A stretch of 64,000 nucleotides of DNA from Cristatella mucedo (lineage: Eukaryota; Bryozoa; Phylactolaemata; Cristatellidae): contig WPIO01000003.1 of NCBI GenBank assembly GCA_009760855.2, positions 7,229,001 through 7,293,000 on the forward strand, written 5' to 3'. Positions 22,010 to 33,878 of this stretch are shown in pieces. Within the stretch, counting starts at the first letter, position 1. Each line of letters starts with the position of its first letter. The translations under genes and the position numbers were made by a program. A model generated the notes under the pieces. The model was not told where the DNA came from. It ran no database searches and saw nothing but the letters and a program-made list of their open reading frames with translations.

Positions 22010-22090
22010 ATAGGGAACTACTGGGGACTCGAACTCTTTAGCAGTGCCGCACGCTAACCAATAAGCCGCCTGCGAACTGCTGGAATTATT
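22010..22090 (-). mobile_element. tRNA-like head of a SINE (family unclear)
   Basis: On the minus strand, GCGGCTTATTGGTTAGCGTG (A-box-like) is followed about 30 nt later by AGTTCGAGTCC, which matches the B-box consensus. The arms do not fold into a clear four-arm tRNA, so I prefer a SINE head or tRNA pseudogene. Confidence 0.45.
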
Positions 22091-24131
22091 GAGATTGGCG
22101 TGCAATGGTGGATCTGGTAATCGATGACCTGCCTCTCAGTCGAACAGTTGCGACGAGACCACAGGAGAGACTATTAATTTCCCATGTGCAACACAATCAC
22201 CGGTGCAGCCTTTACCGATCAATAGTAGACGCATCTTAATTAAAGCGAGCGCGCGAGCGAGCTACGGATAGCTAATCGCTCTTAGTCCATAGGAATCCTG
22301 TTTGGTGTTCCTAGACAATACGCCACTTTCACTAGCGCGGCCGTGCTCTCGCGACCACATCCGGTTTGTCAGCTAAACTAGGTGAACCAATTCCGTATTA
22401 CGGCTCTGTAGCTCAGCAAGGAACTTGGCCAAGGAACTCAACAGTATAGGACACGCGCCCTGAGCGAGGAACAGTGCATGTAAACGGCAAGCGATCTTGC
22501 CGCGTTGCTGATCGCCAGCGACGCTCTACGAATCGAGATACAAAGACAATGCATTGGGAGGCTCTTAATTAAGATTGGGCTACAAACTCCGATAGATTTC
22601 AATTGCCGGTCGCATGCTTGTAGTAAAGTCAGTGCACGGAAGTACTCTGCTCGTGGGAGCAGCAGAAGCCAAACAGAGTTCGTTACTTTCCGTCCGCTCT
22701 CCGACTTATGTCGGCAGCAATGCAGCGGTGCGCGCTGCTGCCCGAGTGGCTGCCGGCAAAGACTAGGCTCCATTCAGCAGCTGGTTACGCATGCGTTTAC
22801 TGACCTCAGCAAACGAACCTTGACCTTTGACGTCCGAAGAGTGACGTGGCCGACAGTGTCAAAGCGAGAAACTGCGCTCGCCGCAGCCGAGAGACGGGTA
22901 CGGAGGGGGAGGACAGAGGTCGATGTAGTGCGCACTGATTCCGACTACGGCTGTAGACACACCGTACCGCCTGCCCGAGAGAAAGAGGAAATTGACAGCG
23001 ACCACACTATGACCAATTACTTCTACTGCGGCTCAGCGAAGCGAGGCTGCAGTGAGCTGCTTGCGGCACTACAAAGCTGCGTCGACCGCTGGCGAACGCT
23101 TTAGTCAAGACACCCGTAAACCTGTCCTGAGTGTGAACTAGCGTCGAACCATCAAAGTCAACACGGTGCAACAGCTTAGAGTCAAGACTAGATAGCCTCA
23201 GAGTTAGGCTGAGCTTGCGGAAATATGAAGGCCGTAAAGTTTCTCGTTTGGCAGCGTATATAAATTGAACAGAGGCTACTCGCCTGTAAGTAGCTACTGC
23301 CGCCTACATGCATTGATATACCAATGATTAGAAATTTAGCAGCCAGCTCTCCATGGGAAGCTTTCTTTATGAATGCATCATATAGTATTTCTAACTCCAG
23401 CAGTCCCATGCACTGGTCTTCCAACGCCTTAGCAATCCCAATGACCCTTGGATTCGGCGCCACAGAGATTCCTTCAAAGTTCAGCCTTCCAAGTCGCATC
23501 ATTAACCGCTTGCTACTCTTTGGCTTTGCGTTGCGTTAATTTTCATTACAACTCGTGTACTGCGAGTGTAGGTTAAATAGCTTCCTGAAGGTAGTTGATT
23601 TGCCATTCACTTAATTCAAGACTCCCGGCCTGTGCGCCTAAAATCCGGCAACTTGTGCGAAAATTTACAGGTTCGTCTGGTTTATTGTCTGGTCAGTCTA
23701 TCAATTCGACCTCCTGGCTCCTTCAATGTACTACTATCTTCTCGTCATCCTGTGGTCCGTTGCACGGCACTGACAGCGATCAAGCACTTGTCAGTGTGAA
23801 ATCACTTCAGTGATCAAGCCTTCACCTCGTGTGCGCTAAAAGGCCATAACTCGCTTACGGCTACCATAGTTACCAACAATGACCTCTAATATTGTAAGTC
23901 TCAACCCCAGAAAAACTTTTTGTTTTGTTCTGGTATGCTCTTTGCACATAACTGCTTATGATTTAGCGCATGTTTCTAGCCAGAGGTCTGAAAACCTCTG
24001 GCTGAGAGTGCCTTCATGTTTGCATTAGCAGGCCGGCATAAGCATGATACTTGTTCGCTTTTGCATGCTTTATAGCGTGCATGTTACTTACGCTGGGTAA
24101 TTTATTTTCTTGCAGTGTGGTGTCAACACCT
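22091..24131. other. No gene recognised except one doubtful exon
   Basis: Mostly unassigned. The 199-codon frame at 22505-23104 has a composition and overlap pattern like chance. The only stretch that reads like protein is listed separately at 23188-23502. Confidence 0.45.
23188..23502 (-). CDS. Doubtful exon-like open frame, 104 codons
   Basis: I do not recognise a family. The first 65 residues read like an ordinary soluble globular protein: mixed hydrophobic and charged residues, an FEGISVAPNPRVIGIAK stretch, and an amphipathic LEDQCMGLLELEILYDAFIK helix-like stretch. It has no low-complexity bias, unlike most frames here. A possible splice donor (minus-strand G|GTATAT) sits at about 23321, just after the protein-like part, and the translation beyond it loses that character. 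The start ATG pair is at 23502/23499. No polypyrimidine tract precedes the frame, so it would have to be a first exon. It may equally be chance. Confidence 0.2.
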   Translation of the reverse strand: MMRLGRLNFEGISVAPNPRVIGIAKALEDQCMGLLELEILYDAFIKKASHGELAAKFLIIGISMHVGGSSYLQASSLCSIYIRCQTRNFTAFIFPQAQPNSEAI

Positions 24132-24296
24132 AGGGGCCCTGATAGCTCAGGAGGTAAGGTGCTCGGTTTTCACGACAGAAGTCGTGGGTTCGAGTACTGC
24201 AGTAAGTAATCTTTTTCCAAGTGCAAGCGGCGATGATAGCCGTCAAGGCTCTTCTGCCGCTATAAAAATGAAGCTGCTAAATAAGGTAAGGTTCTT
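24132..24296 (+). mobile_element. SINE-1 family, diverged copy
   Basis: The head GATAGCTCAGGAGGTAAGG has an A-box-like segment and GGGTTCGAGTACTGC is a B-box-like segment. The body GTGCAAGCGGCGATGATAGC and the end AGGCTCTTCTGCCGCTATA match SINE-1. Confidence 0.75.
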
Positions 24297-24609
24297 TTAA
24301 GCGACTAAGTAGGGATTCTCTTCTCTTGGGAGTCTATAAAAACGACCTCTTCGTATTTTTATTCTTACGATTAGAGGACGAATAGACTTAAGAATAAACC
24401 AATTACAGATCAGATCGTCGGAAAGAGGAAGGCATTGGATGCCGACGTTGCTTGTGGCCACTGGTAAAGTAAAAGCTTAGAATACACCGGTAATGCACCT
24501 CACTTGCTGCTTAACCTAGCGCTCTAAGTTAGAAAGTTACTTTTACGCTTATCAATATTTTAAGGTATATCGCGCACAAAAAAGTTTGCGAAACGCTTAT
24601 ACAAAGTTA
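24297..24609. other. No gene recognised
   Basis: Unassigned, A+T-rich spacer between two oppositely oriented SINE-1 copies. Confidence 0.5.
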
Positions 24610-24745
24610 AGCTGATTAAACTTCTTCAGTTGTATAGCGGCAGCCGAGCCTTCACGGCTATCACCACCGCTTGCACTGGTCAATTAAGGATCGACCAGTG
24701 CAGGACTCAAACCCACGAGTCTCGTCGTGAAGAACTCAGTAGAAA
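24610..24745 (-). mobile_element. SINE-1 family, minus-strand copy
   Basis: The reverse complement contains a GTCGTGAAGGCTCGGCTGCC-type body with GCAAGCGGTGGTGATAGCC and a B-box-like GGGTTTGAGTCCTGC. It forms an inverted pair with the copy at 24132-24296. Confidence 0.7.
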
Positions 24746-27190
24746 CACACGGAAAGGCTACAGCACTGACCCAGCTGCGGATTTAGCATGTGAAACGAAG
24801 GATGTTAATAGCAACCCCAGACTCGATCTAGGCACTGCAATTCAATGATAAGACTCAGAAGGATAAGTAGATTATTAGCAATCGCGGGCGCTAAGTACGA
24901 CCTCGCGTGCAATGTGTGGTTTCTTTGCGGTTGGTAAATTGTAAATGGTCGTGTAAGAGTTTGTAATACAATTTTTTCCACCGTGGTTTTTTATTGTGGC
25001 CAATTGATACAGCTAATACGACGTAGTTGTTTATTGAGCCAGGTTAGTTAACGCTATGGGCACTGTGCCTATAGCAGGCTTTTCAGTAGTGCCGCCTGCG
25101 TTTATTCGTATTTACGGTAAATTAAAAAATTTTAGAGCTATATTTTTAGTTTAGAATTAGTGATTTTGGGTTTAGTGTTTACGAGCGGTATATTGTTTGG
25201 TTTTACGGTTTAGGGTTTAGCAATTAGCTTTGACATTTTTTGGCTTAGAGTATTTGTGTTTAGCGTTAGGTTTAATGGTTTAGTATTTAAGTTTTAGAGA
25301 GAAACGCTTAAGAGAACAGATATTTAAAGACGTGCTTATTTAAAACAAATATCAGCAGAAGCTGGCGTCTATGTTGAACAGTTTGCATTGGTAACTGTGC
25401 CCAAAGCAAAAAACTGCCATAGCTCGACGAAATAGCGATGACGTATTAGCTGAGTGATAGACGCTGCATTTACCCTGAACAATATAATCAAAATTTCAGC
25501 GTAACAGAGGAAATTGCATGCACTTTGCGCATGCCTTGAGATCCTGGCCCCAACATTCAAATTGGCTGACCATGAAAACCAGTGGGACTCTTCCGGCGCG
25601 GCATCTTTACAAGGCAGTTAAATATAACGAATCCCTTAAATCCTCACGCTGCCCTGTTGAAATGATGAGCTGGATCTTATTCATTTATATTCACTTTTTA
25701 AAAAGTAGCCCAACCAAAGCAATAATCTTAAGTGCTGAAATTCTGTTAGTGTTGATTCTGACACAGCGAAGGGGATTGTGCACTTCCCTCATCTCACTGC
25801 AGTGTGTTCTTGGGCAAAAGGCCACCGAAGCCTTGTCCAATTGTAGCATTTGTAGAAAGACAAACCCAATTCAATATTGTGCCGAATGAGCACAATGTAG
25901 TAGTGACGGAGGCATAGTGATGGAGGCATACAATTAAGTATTTCATTGGGTTCAGGCATCATTGTTGATTTTTACCTGTGCTTAAATATCACAAATGAAA
26001 GCCTTAATATTGCCATTAATTTAAAACTTTCTGCACAGCCTAAGACTTGAAAATAAGTTTAGAAATATTTTCTGAGATGATTACGCAACTAAGAGCGATG
26101 TGGATGCGGAAAAAACATTGGAAGTAGGAGCCCCGAACGTCGACATGTCGCGCGGCAAAATCAACATTTAGTAAATCAAAAAACAGGAAATTAATTAGTG
26201 AAGGAGAAAACTATGTCGCTAACGTTATTATTCTTAAAAAAATAGTAGAATATAAAAGACCGATCTTGTGAAAAGCTGTGATTGACTTAAGAAAAGTGTC
26301 ACTCGGTAGAAGCTGCGGATTTAAAAGGAGTCATTTACAGCGAGCCACTAATCTCGCCGAGTGCGCCTGTGCGAACACCGTTGCTTCTGACGTTGCCTCG
26401 CACTTATTCATACCTATTGAATATCACCAACCCAGAACTTAATTTTGATACCCACAGTGACAGAATTTAATTCTTATCTTAAGAGTTTAACCATGTGAGA
26501 CCTTTGTATTTGAATTATTCGAAAGCCGTTTACTAAAACCACAGTAGTCTCTTTGGAAAGTCGGGCCAATACTTAACGGAACGCTAACTGTATAGCCAAC
26601 AGTTATTATATGCACGGCCCTTAATGCAAGCTCTGTAGTCTTCAAATTCACCTGCAGTCTGATACAAACTGGTGCAGACTAGCCGCGACCAACCGCTTGA
26701 AGTCATTATCCTCTTATTTTCGAAAGGGGCCATGCAGCATGCAGTTAAACTCGTAGCTGCCGCTGAAAAGCGAGGGGATTTATGCATACGGATAAATAAA
26801 TACACGTGCAAATAGATTTGCTGGTTGCCTAAACAGTGCAAGGTTTTGAAAAAGAAGCTCAATTCTGCCAAAGTTATAGTGTTGCAAAAGTTACTGCTTG
26901 CTTAGAGTAATCTACATGCCAAATTAGAATTATTTCGCGTAAAGCTTACCAAGGGTGCTTTGTGGTGGTTACATTCGCATAAAAAATGAACGATGTGGTC
27001 TTGTGAATACATTCAAAGAGGACGCAAGAAAGGCCTCTGATTTTCAAAGAAATTTGCTGATACGTAGTCATGTAAAACAATCAGAACTTGTTTGATAGTT
27101 TGTGATATGAAAAAATAAACAGCAATCAGGATACTGGTTCGATTGTTTGACACTTTAATTCTTTTGGAATAAAAGTAAAGTTCCGCAATT
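24746..27190. other. No gene recognised
   Basis: A+T-rich. Holds the GTTTAG-rich segment at 25126-25297. The 123-codon frame at 25518-25889 has no recognisable motif. Confidence 0.5.
25126..25297. repeat. Degenerate GTTTAG/GGTTTAG-rich segment
   Basis: Many spaced GTTTAG words in one orientation, including GGTTTAGGGTTTAG. It looks like a strongly decayed TTTAGGG-type tandem array or an unrelated T/G-rich repeat. Confidence 0.5.
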
Positions 27191-27192
27191 CA

Positions 27193-27253
27193 GCTCTGCA
27201 GTGTCCTTACTTAGTCAGCCCTCTGCTGTGCCTCCTCCGAGCCTCTCGCGAAG
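27193..27253 (+). repeat. Dispersed direct repeat, copy 1
   Basis: About 60 bp starting GCTCTGCAGTGTCC and including CTTACTTAGTCAGCCCTCTG. It is almost identical to 28205-28264, about 1 kb downstream, in the same orientation. Confidence 0.85.
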
Positions 27254-27588
27254 CTTTAACTGGAAAAAAAATCACTCAAAGGCTGCACTGCAATCGGTTG
27301 CATTTCTTATCGCTTGCCCCGAATGAGTTCTTTCCGAGCCCATTGCCACTTGATAGTTGTTGAACCCATGGACCCTATTTCGTCCAACCATGCTCCGTTT
27401 TGGACTCAATACATTAGCTACCAAATAGAGGCTGTGTCAGAAAATTTTGGGAAGTGGGCAGACTGAAGCAGGCGCTCCATGTTGCCAAGCCAATATCTTC
27501 AACTTTGTGTGCCGATTTCTCCAGACGCGCGTTATCTTGCAAAGACTATCGAGCGTGCTTTGATTAATTTCGGTCTTTCTATCCATTT
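27254..27588. other. No gene recognised
   Basis: Unassigned DNA between the direct repeat and the (GA)n tract. Confidence 0.45.
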
Positions 27589-28961
<1,373 letters not shown>

Positions 28962-29085
28962 GCTAGGCCAGTTGCTAGGCCAGTTGCTAGGCCAGTTGCT
29001 AGTAGTTGCTAGGTCAGTTGCTAGTAGTTGCTAGGTCAGTTGCTAGTAGTTGCTAGGTCAGTTGCTAGTAGTTGCTGGGTCAGTT
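28962..29085. repeat. 12-bp minisatellite evolving into a 22-bp higher-order unit
   Basis: Three units of GCTAGGCCAGTT are followed by four 22-bp units, each made of GCTAGTAGTT plus GCTAGGTCAGTT. The last has a GCTGGGTC variant. Confidence 0.95.
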
Positions 29086-29604
29086 GGCATAACTTAGATC
29101 CCTAATTCCGGTACTGCCGAGGCTCTAAAAGGGATTCCGCCCCAATAATTTCAAAATTTAGGCTTACGCATTATTTTTTTGTACCAAGCAGGCATTAGGA
29201 CCTTCAAATTGTAGGGACGCAGAAATACCTGACTAGAAGGGCTGGTTCGTGCAAAGCGTCAACTCGTAAATACCGGCCCACAAAGCAATTAACTGATTCA
29301 GCGAGTGTAACGCAAGCAGTTGCCTGTCCCGGTCAAAATATAGTAGAATCCGCGATGTCACACCGTGGAACCAAGGATCCTGCGCCCCCTTTCCCAGCGA
29401 CAACTGCCGGCGATACGTCGGCCATCCTCGCCTTCCACATGTGGCCATGCGTGCGCGGCTTCGAGGAGCGGTTCCCTTATAAAATATAGAAGAGGACCTT
29501 GAGTGATAATGGAGTCTTCTAGCCCTGACTTACGACAAAAGAGTCTTTTTGGTTTCTCGCAGAGAGGACCAGAAAGTGTCAAGCTGTCAACTAGCACAGT
29601 GTGG
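29086..29604. other. No gene recognised
   Basis: Unassigned. Minus-strand frames at 29233-29627 lack family motifs. Confidence 0.45.
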
Positions 29605-29872
29605 GCCGTCTCTCTCTCTCCCTCCATCTCAATCTCTTTCCTCTCTCCGTGTCTCTCTCTTCTGTCTCTTCTCTCTCTCCATGTCGGTCTCCTGTCTCTG
29701 TCTCTCTCTTCTCTGTCTCGACTCTCTCGGTCTCTTTCTATCTCTATCTCTCTCCCCCTCTCGATCTCTCTCCTGTCTTCTGCCTCTCTCCCCCTATCTT
29801 TCTCTCTCTCTCTCTCTCTCTCCTCTGTTTATCTCTCTCTCTCCTGTCTTGCACATCTCTCTCCCCCTCTTT
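29605..29872. repeat. Degenerate CT-rich (TCTCTC/TGTCTC) tract
   Basis: About 270 bp dominated by TCTC with scattered TGTC, CCCC and TATC variants. The three overlapping plus-strand frames of 123-139 codons are Leu/Ser artefacts. Confidence 0.9.
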
Positions 29873-30828
29873 ATCTCCTCTTCTTCCGTGCTGCCAAACA
29901 ACCCAAAGAAGAAATTTGTTGAATTTAATAGGTCCAACTTCCGGCGGGCAGCTGGCTAGAGACTTTTTATAGCTGCCCGAAAGAGTACGATCGTGCGCCT
30001 AGACCTGCTAGCTAGGATAGTGAGGGCTTGTGGCATCATCGCTAGTCTTTATCGCTTGGGAGAGAATACCCACTTATTATGTGGGGACAGCAGTTTTCTG
30101 CACTCGCTTTGGCTGTAATGACGTTATTGCATCATGAGGGCCTTGTGCATGTGGCCCCTTCACAACATTGGAGCTACTACATCTCAATGGTGCTTTCGTA
30201 GCTACATTTGGTGCATCATAAATCTTGATGCTTGATTGATAAACCGACCAAGGACAAGAGCCCGATGGACAAGCAGAAGCAAAAGTGCCGTACGAGTTAC
30301 ATGCTTAGACACACATGAAGAATATAGTCACGCAAGTTCAGTGTGCTAGTACCACAGAACCAGTATTGGCATATCTTTTGCTTTGCTAAACAGCACTAGA
30401 TGACTTGGGTAAGAGCAGCCATTCGGTGATCCGACGAGGTGCCATTTATTTGGGGGTGGGGGCGAGCCGGACGCCTTCGATGCATCACGGCAGCCTAATC
30501 GTCTGGCTTATGAATAGATGTGTGAGACGAAAAGCAGTTCACCGGTCTGTCCATGTCGTGCTAGCTAGAGCGACCAAATCAGCGCTGTGCTATCGATAGA
30601 CACTCGTGTAGATGTAGTTCTTCCAGGCACATCTGCCCAGGCCTGTAATACAAGATCTTGTGAGTAGGTGGGGGCAAGAGGCATTACTTATAGACCAATA
30701 AAGCAGTTATCTTCGGAGATTGCTGCAATGAACGATTGCTGCAATGAACGCAGGCATGCTAATGAGGGGCTTTGACCTTCAATTTTGCACTGTACAGGGA
30801 GAAGTGCAATCGGCAGCTGGCATGGGCA
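29873..30828. other. No gene recognised
   Basis: Unassigned. A 15-16-bp unit (ATTGCTGCAATGAACG) is duplicated in tandem at about 30719-30750. Confidence 0.45.
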
Positions 30829-30830
30829 TA

Positions 30831-30859
30831 AGCAGCAGCAGCAGCAGCAGCAGCAGCAA
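30831..30859. repeat. (AGC)n trinucleotide repeat
   Basis: Nine to ten AGC units followed by a G run at about 30865-30873. Confidence 0.95.
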
Positions 30860-30934
30860 GCGCTGGGGGGGGGGAAGAGATCAGGGGACATGGGGCGGGC
30901 GGGAAGGGCAGGACGACAGCAGCTACACTACTAT

Positions 30935-31031
30935 AACTATATATACACTATATATATATAGTATATAGTATTAATTAAGTATATATATATATACTAAAAT
31001 ATATATATATATACTAAAAAAAATATATATA
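30935..31031. repeat. (TA)n-rich tract
   Basis: Interrupted TATATA blocks with ACTAAAA spacers. The TATACTA at its right edge recurs after the adjoining L2 copy. Confidence 0.9.
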
Positions 31032-31318
31032 TATACTAAAAACACACCTATTTAGGACAGCATTTAGTGGGTCCCCGTGATTCGTCTTTGATGTGCTTAT
31101 GCGTGCTGACACTGTGCATGCTGCCACTAACCACATTTGCATGCTGACTCTGTGCATGTCACCCCTAACCATATTATTCATCTCGTTTGTTTTTCAAGCA
31201 TGATTTTACTTACCATTCAATTGCATTTCACTTTACAGCAAATGTAAAGCGCCTAGAGAGAGATTGAGTTCTCTGAGGGCGCTTTATCAAGTTAATTATT
31301 ATTATTATTATTATACTA
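31032..31318 (+). mobile_element. L2-like LINE, young 3' end (copy I)
   Basis: Very similar to the 3' end of the 44-kb copy: last RT codons (LKTHLFRTAFSG type), 3' UTR, hairpin AAAGCGCC...GGCGCTTT and (ATT)n end. TATACTA at 31032-31038 and 31312-31318 is a candidate 7-bp target duplication, though CTA on the left also belongs to the LINE. Confidence 0.85.
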
Positions 31319-31389
31319 GCATGAGCCGTGGAGTGACAGCCAACGGCTTTAACAGCACAGTACGACTCCTCTTAAAAAGAAATAAATGT

Positions 31390-31527
31390 AATTCATTTGT
31401 ATAGCGCCCCAAGAGAACTTAATTTTCATTCAGGCGCTTCGCATATGCCTCGGGGCTCGACTCCACGACCTCTGCCGACCTTGGTCGGGGCGAGCACCTT
31501 AACCGCTGGACCAAACCAGCTTGGCGT
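31390..31527 (-). mobile_element. SINE-2 family, complete
   Basis: The reverse complement reads: head CTGGTTTGGTCCAGCGGTTA, AAGGTGCTCGCCCCGACC, a B-box-like GGAGTCGAGCCCC, ATATGCGAAGCGCC, and the L2-type hairpin tail ending GGGGCGCTATACAAATGAA. Confidence 0.8.
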
Positions 31528-32527
31528 CGCTGGAGGCCAAGGACACAAGCCGCCAGCCACGAGCGCTGCAGCTCTCTCTTTCCGGACGAAGCCAGGACAC
31601 TGTTGAATGGCAAAGAGCTGACATCTTAGTGCTGGCGTTTCGGGGTTTTTTGAGAGACACGTGATTGTTTTGGCGATTGTGTTTTTGGTTGCCCGTGCTG
31701 CCGTTCATGAAAATATGGCGCCTAATAGAGGCATGCAGGCTGCTAAAACAACAGCACAGTGGTTGATGCAACAATGAGCTGCTGTGCAGCTGTGGATGGC
31801 CAGGTGCTGCCCTTTCTGTTTCGTCGATGGAAGTCCGTACATTGGCCGGTGCATTGAAGCGATCTTGCAAAGAGCCTCAAGATGCCTCAACTGGTATGCA
31901 TTCAGTCACGATCAATCATCCAGTTCCCGGGAAGCAGTGGGGGTTGGGGGCTGCTCGACCGCAGCCCTCGTTTGAGCTTTGACGAAAACCACCCGCTCAG
32001 CTGACGGCCTTCACCTTGGCGCAGTCGATTCGGCCACTACCCTATCGCGAGCGTTGCTCGACATGCCGGCGCATCTATGCACCCACGTCTGTAACTCCAT
32101 AAAGCCACGAAGGCTAAGTCGCTGTTTCAATGCTGTGGAGGGTTCATGTAGTGCACCCACTCAAATCCTGAAGTGCATCTGGCCAGCATACGATAGCCAA
32201 CGGGCGTCGTGCGCTCCTTTTGACTGGCGAAATGCAGTGGAATGGTTAGCGAACCTGCGTCGCACCGTGCGTCATGAATCGAAGGAACCTGGGCGGCCAG
32301 GCCCATGATGAAGACTCTGCTGAAGACTGCGGTTGCCCCTGCAGCAGCCTCGAGAGACGCTCGGAGCAGAGCTCTTCTTCTCTCGACGAAGCGAAAGTTC
32401 TAGAGCTTTCGGCGTCCGCCGAGAGCTCGGGCGGACCGCCAGGTTCGGAGGCTAACACGCCCTAGTCACCCCAACGAGAGCCTGTCGGCTCCTCAGGGAT
32501 TAATTAGCTGTACACTTGCGTTACTAC
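31528..32527. other. No gene recognised; unclassified open frames
   Basis: Three plus-strand frames (31784-31975, 31979-32308, 32274-32465) lie in succession. The last has a Ser/Glu-rich reading that looks mildly protein-like. I find no motif, splice signal or family match by eye, and the minus strand is equally open in part (31499-31870, 32246-32458). I do not call a gene. Confidence 0.35.
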
Positions 32528-32665
32528 GAGCTGGTTTGGTCTAGCGGCTAAGGTGCTCGCCCTGACCAAGGTCTGGCTGAGGTCGTGGGCTCGAGCCCCG
32601 AGGGATATATGAAGCGCCTGAATAGATATTAAGTTCTCTTGGGGCGCTATACAATTGAATTGTGT
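32528..32665 (+). mobile_element. SINE-2 family, complete
   Basis: Best-preserved SINE-2 here. The head GCTGGTTTGGTCTAGCGGCT carries the A box, GGTGCTCGCCCTGACC follows, and GTGGGCTCGAGCCCC is B-box-like. The tail pairs AAGCGCC with GGGGCGCT and AGA with TCT around a TTAAGT loop, closely resembling the L2 end. Confidence 0.85.
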
Positions 32666-32714
32666 ATGTTATTATCAATATTATATTTAATTTTTATCCT
32701 TACACAAATAGCAG

Positions 32715-32860
32715 AAAACCTCAAGTTGAATGAACGTAGGAGCAGTTTACTAGCTATGGACAAGCCAAGTGTGACTCAGAAATTCGAAAGCTTAACGCCT
32801 AGAAAGAGATTAAGTTCACTGAGGGCGCTTTATCAAGTGAATTATTATTATTATTATTAA
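32715..32860 (+). mobile_element. L2-like LINE with internal deletion (copy J)
   Basis: AGCAGTTTACTAGCTATGG and AAGCCAAGTGTGACTCAG match the RT segment just after YADD (LLVMGKPSVIQ in the 45.8-kb copy). The sequence then jumps from GAAAGCTTAACG directly to the terminal hairpin CCTAGAAAGAGATTAAGTTC and the (ATT)n end. The RT C-terminus and 3' UTR are therefore missing. Confidence 0.7.
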
Positions 32861-33725
32861 CACTCAAACTTCACTTTGCCTGCCTATGTCTGTAACATCT
32901 GCACAAACTCAAAATATCCTCTTCCAAAGTAATCCTTCACTAGGCGACCACATCAGCTCCACCGTCAAGTTTGCCAGCTTTCCCTATGTAACATTGCTAA
33001 AACTTGGGCCTGCTTTGACATTAAAATTGGCCCATGCATGTGTGATATCAAGTCTTGACTTGTAACCTCACTCCTTGCTCGTCTACCTGTGCAATCAGGC
33101 ACTAACAGTTAGTGCAAAATTCAGCAGCTAGGCTTGTCTGTCGTAAGCGTCGCAATTGCCACATCGCACTTTTAGCTGACCTACACTGGCTTCCAATCAA
33201 ACAGCATACTGACTTCAAGATCCCGTCACTCACTTTAGGGTAATTTTATTCTGTGGTTCCACCCTTCCTAATAGACGTCCTACCATACTAGGTTAGGGAT
33301 CGTACCACTATTGTTTCTAACTTAAATCATCTAACTATATCTCGGAGGAACCTTAAATAATTTGGAAATCACGCCTTTAGTTCGTATGCTCCCAAAGCCT
33401 GGAACTCACTTTCGACTTCCGTCACGATATCTCCTAACTTGACCAAATTAAAAAAAACTTAAAACGCATCTATTTGTCCCAGAATTTGGTGGGTCCAAAT
33501 GATTCGACCCTTACTGCTCACGCAGCGGGCTGACACTGCGCACACTGCTACTAACCACACTTGCACGCTGACCCAGTGCTTGTCCCCCTAATCATGTTAT
33601 TCTTGCTGTTTATTGAGCATGCTACCACTAATCTTTCACACCGATCTTTCTGCCTTTGCAGCAATTGTAATGTTCCCAGAAATATATTGAGTTCTCTAAG
33701 GGTGCTATATGTAAAGTATTATTAT
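32861..33725 (+). pseudogene. L2-like LINE, old degraded copy (copy K)
   Basis: Recognisable RT thumb-to-C-terminus: GCCTGCTTTGACAT, CAGCAGCTAGGCTTGTCTGT, GACCTACACTGGCTTCC and GCTCCCAAAGCCTGGAACTC, then the 3' UTR and tail (AGTTCTCTAAGGGTGCTATA). Many indels leave no long frame. It starts directly after the (ATT)n of copy J, so one element may have inserted at the tail of the other. Confidence 0.75.
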
Positions 33726-33749
33726 CCTTAATAGTTATATTTTACATGT

Positions 33750-33878
33750 TGACACTGTGCTCGTCACTTTTAACCATGTTAAGCTTATTGAAACTGTGCA
33801 TGAAACAAATTGCTTAGACAGAGATTAAGTTCTCTGAGGATACCATAACAGTTTATTATTATTACATTATTATTATTA
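33750..33878 (+). mobile_element. L2-like LINE 3' tail (copy L)
   Basis: GTTGACACTGTGC and CACTTTTAACCATGTTA are UTR motifs. AGACAGAGATTAAGTTCTCTG is the tail hairpin, and (ATT)n ends the copy. Confidence 0.7.

Noticed and set aside
22505-23104. 199-codon plus-strand frame
   Set aside because: No motif or structural signal. Composition shifts along its length and no splice or start context was found.
28962-29085. CRISPR-like array
   Set aside because: The units are directly contiguous, with no unique spacers; it is a minisatellite. No other spaced direct repeat array was found.
31979-32465. Possible host gene in consecutive plus-strand frames
   Set aside because: The frames are separated by stops without convincing splice sites, the minus strand is also open, and no family could be named.
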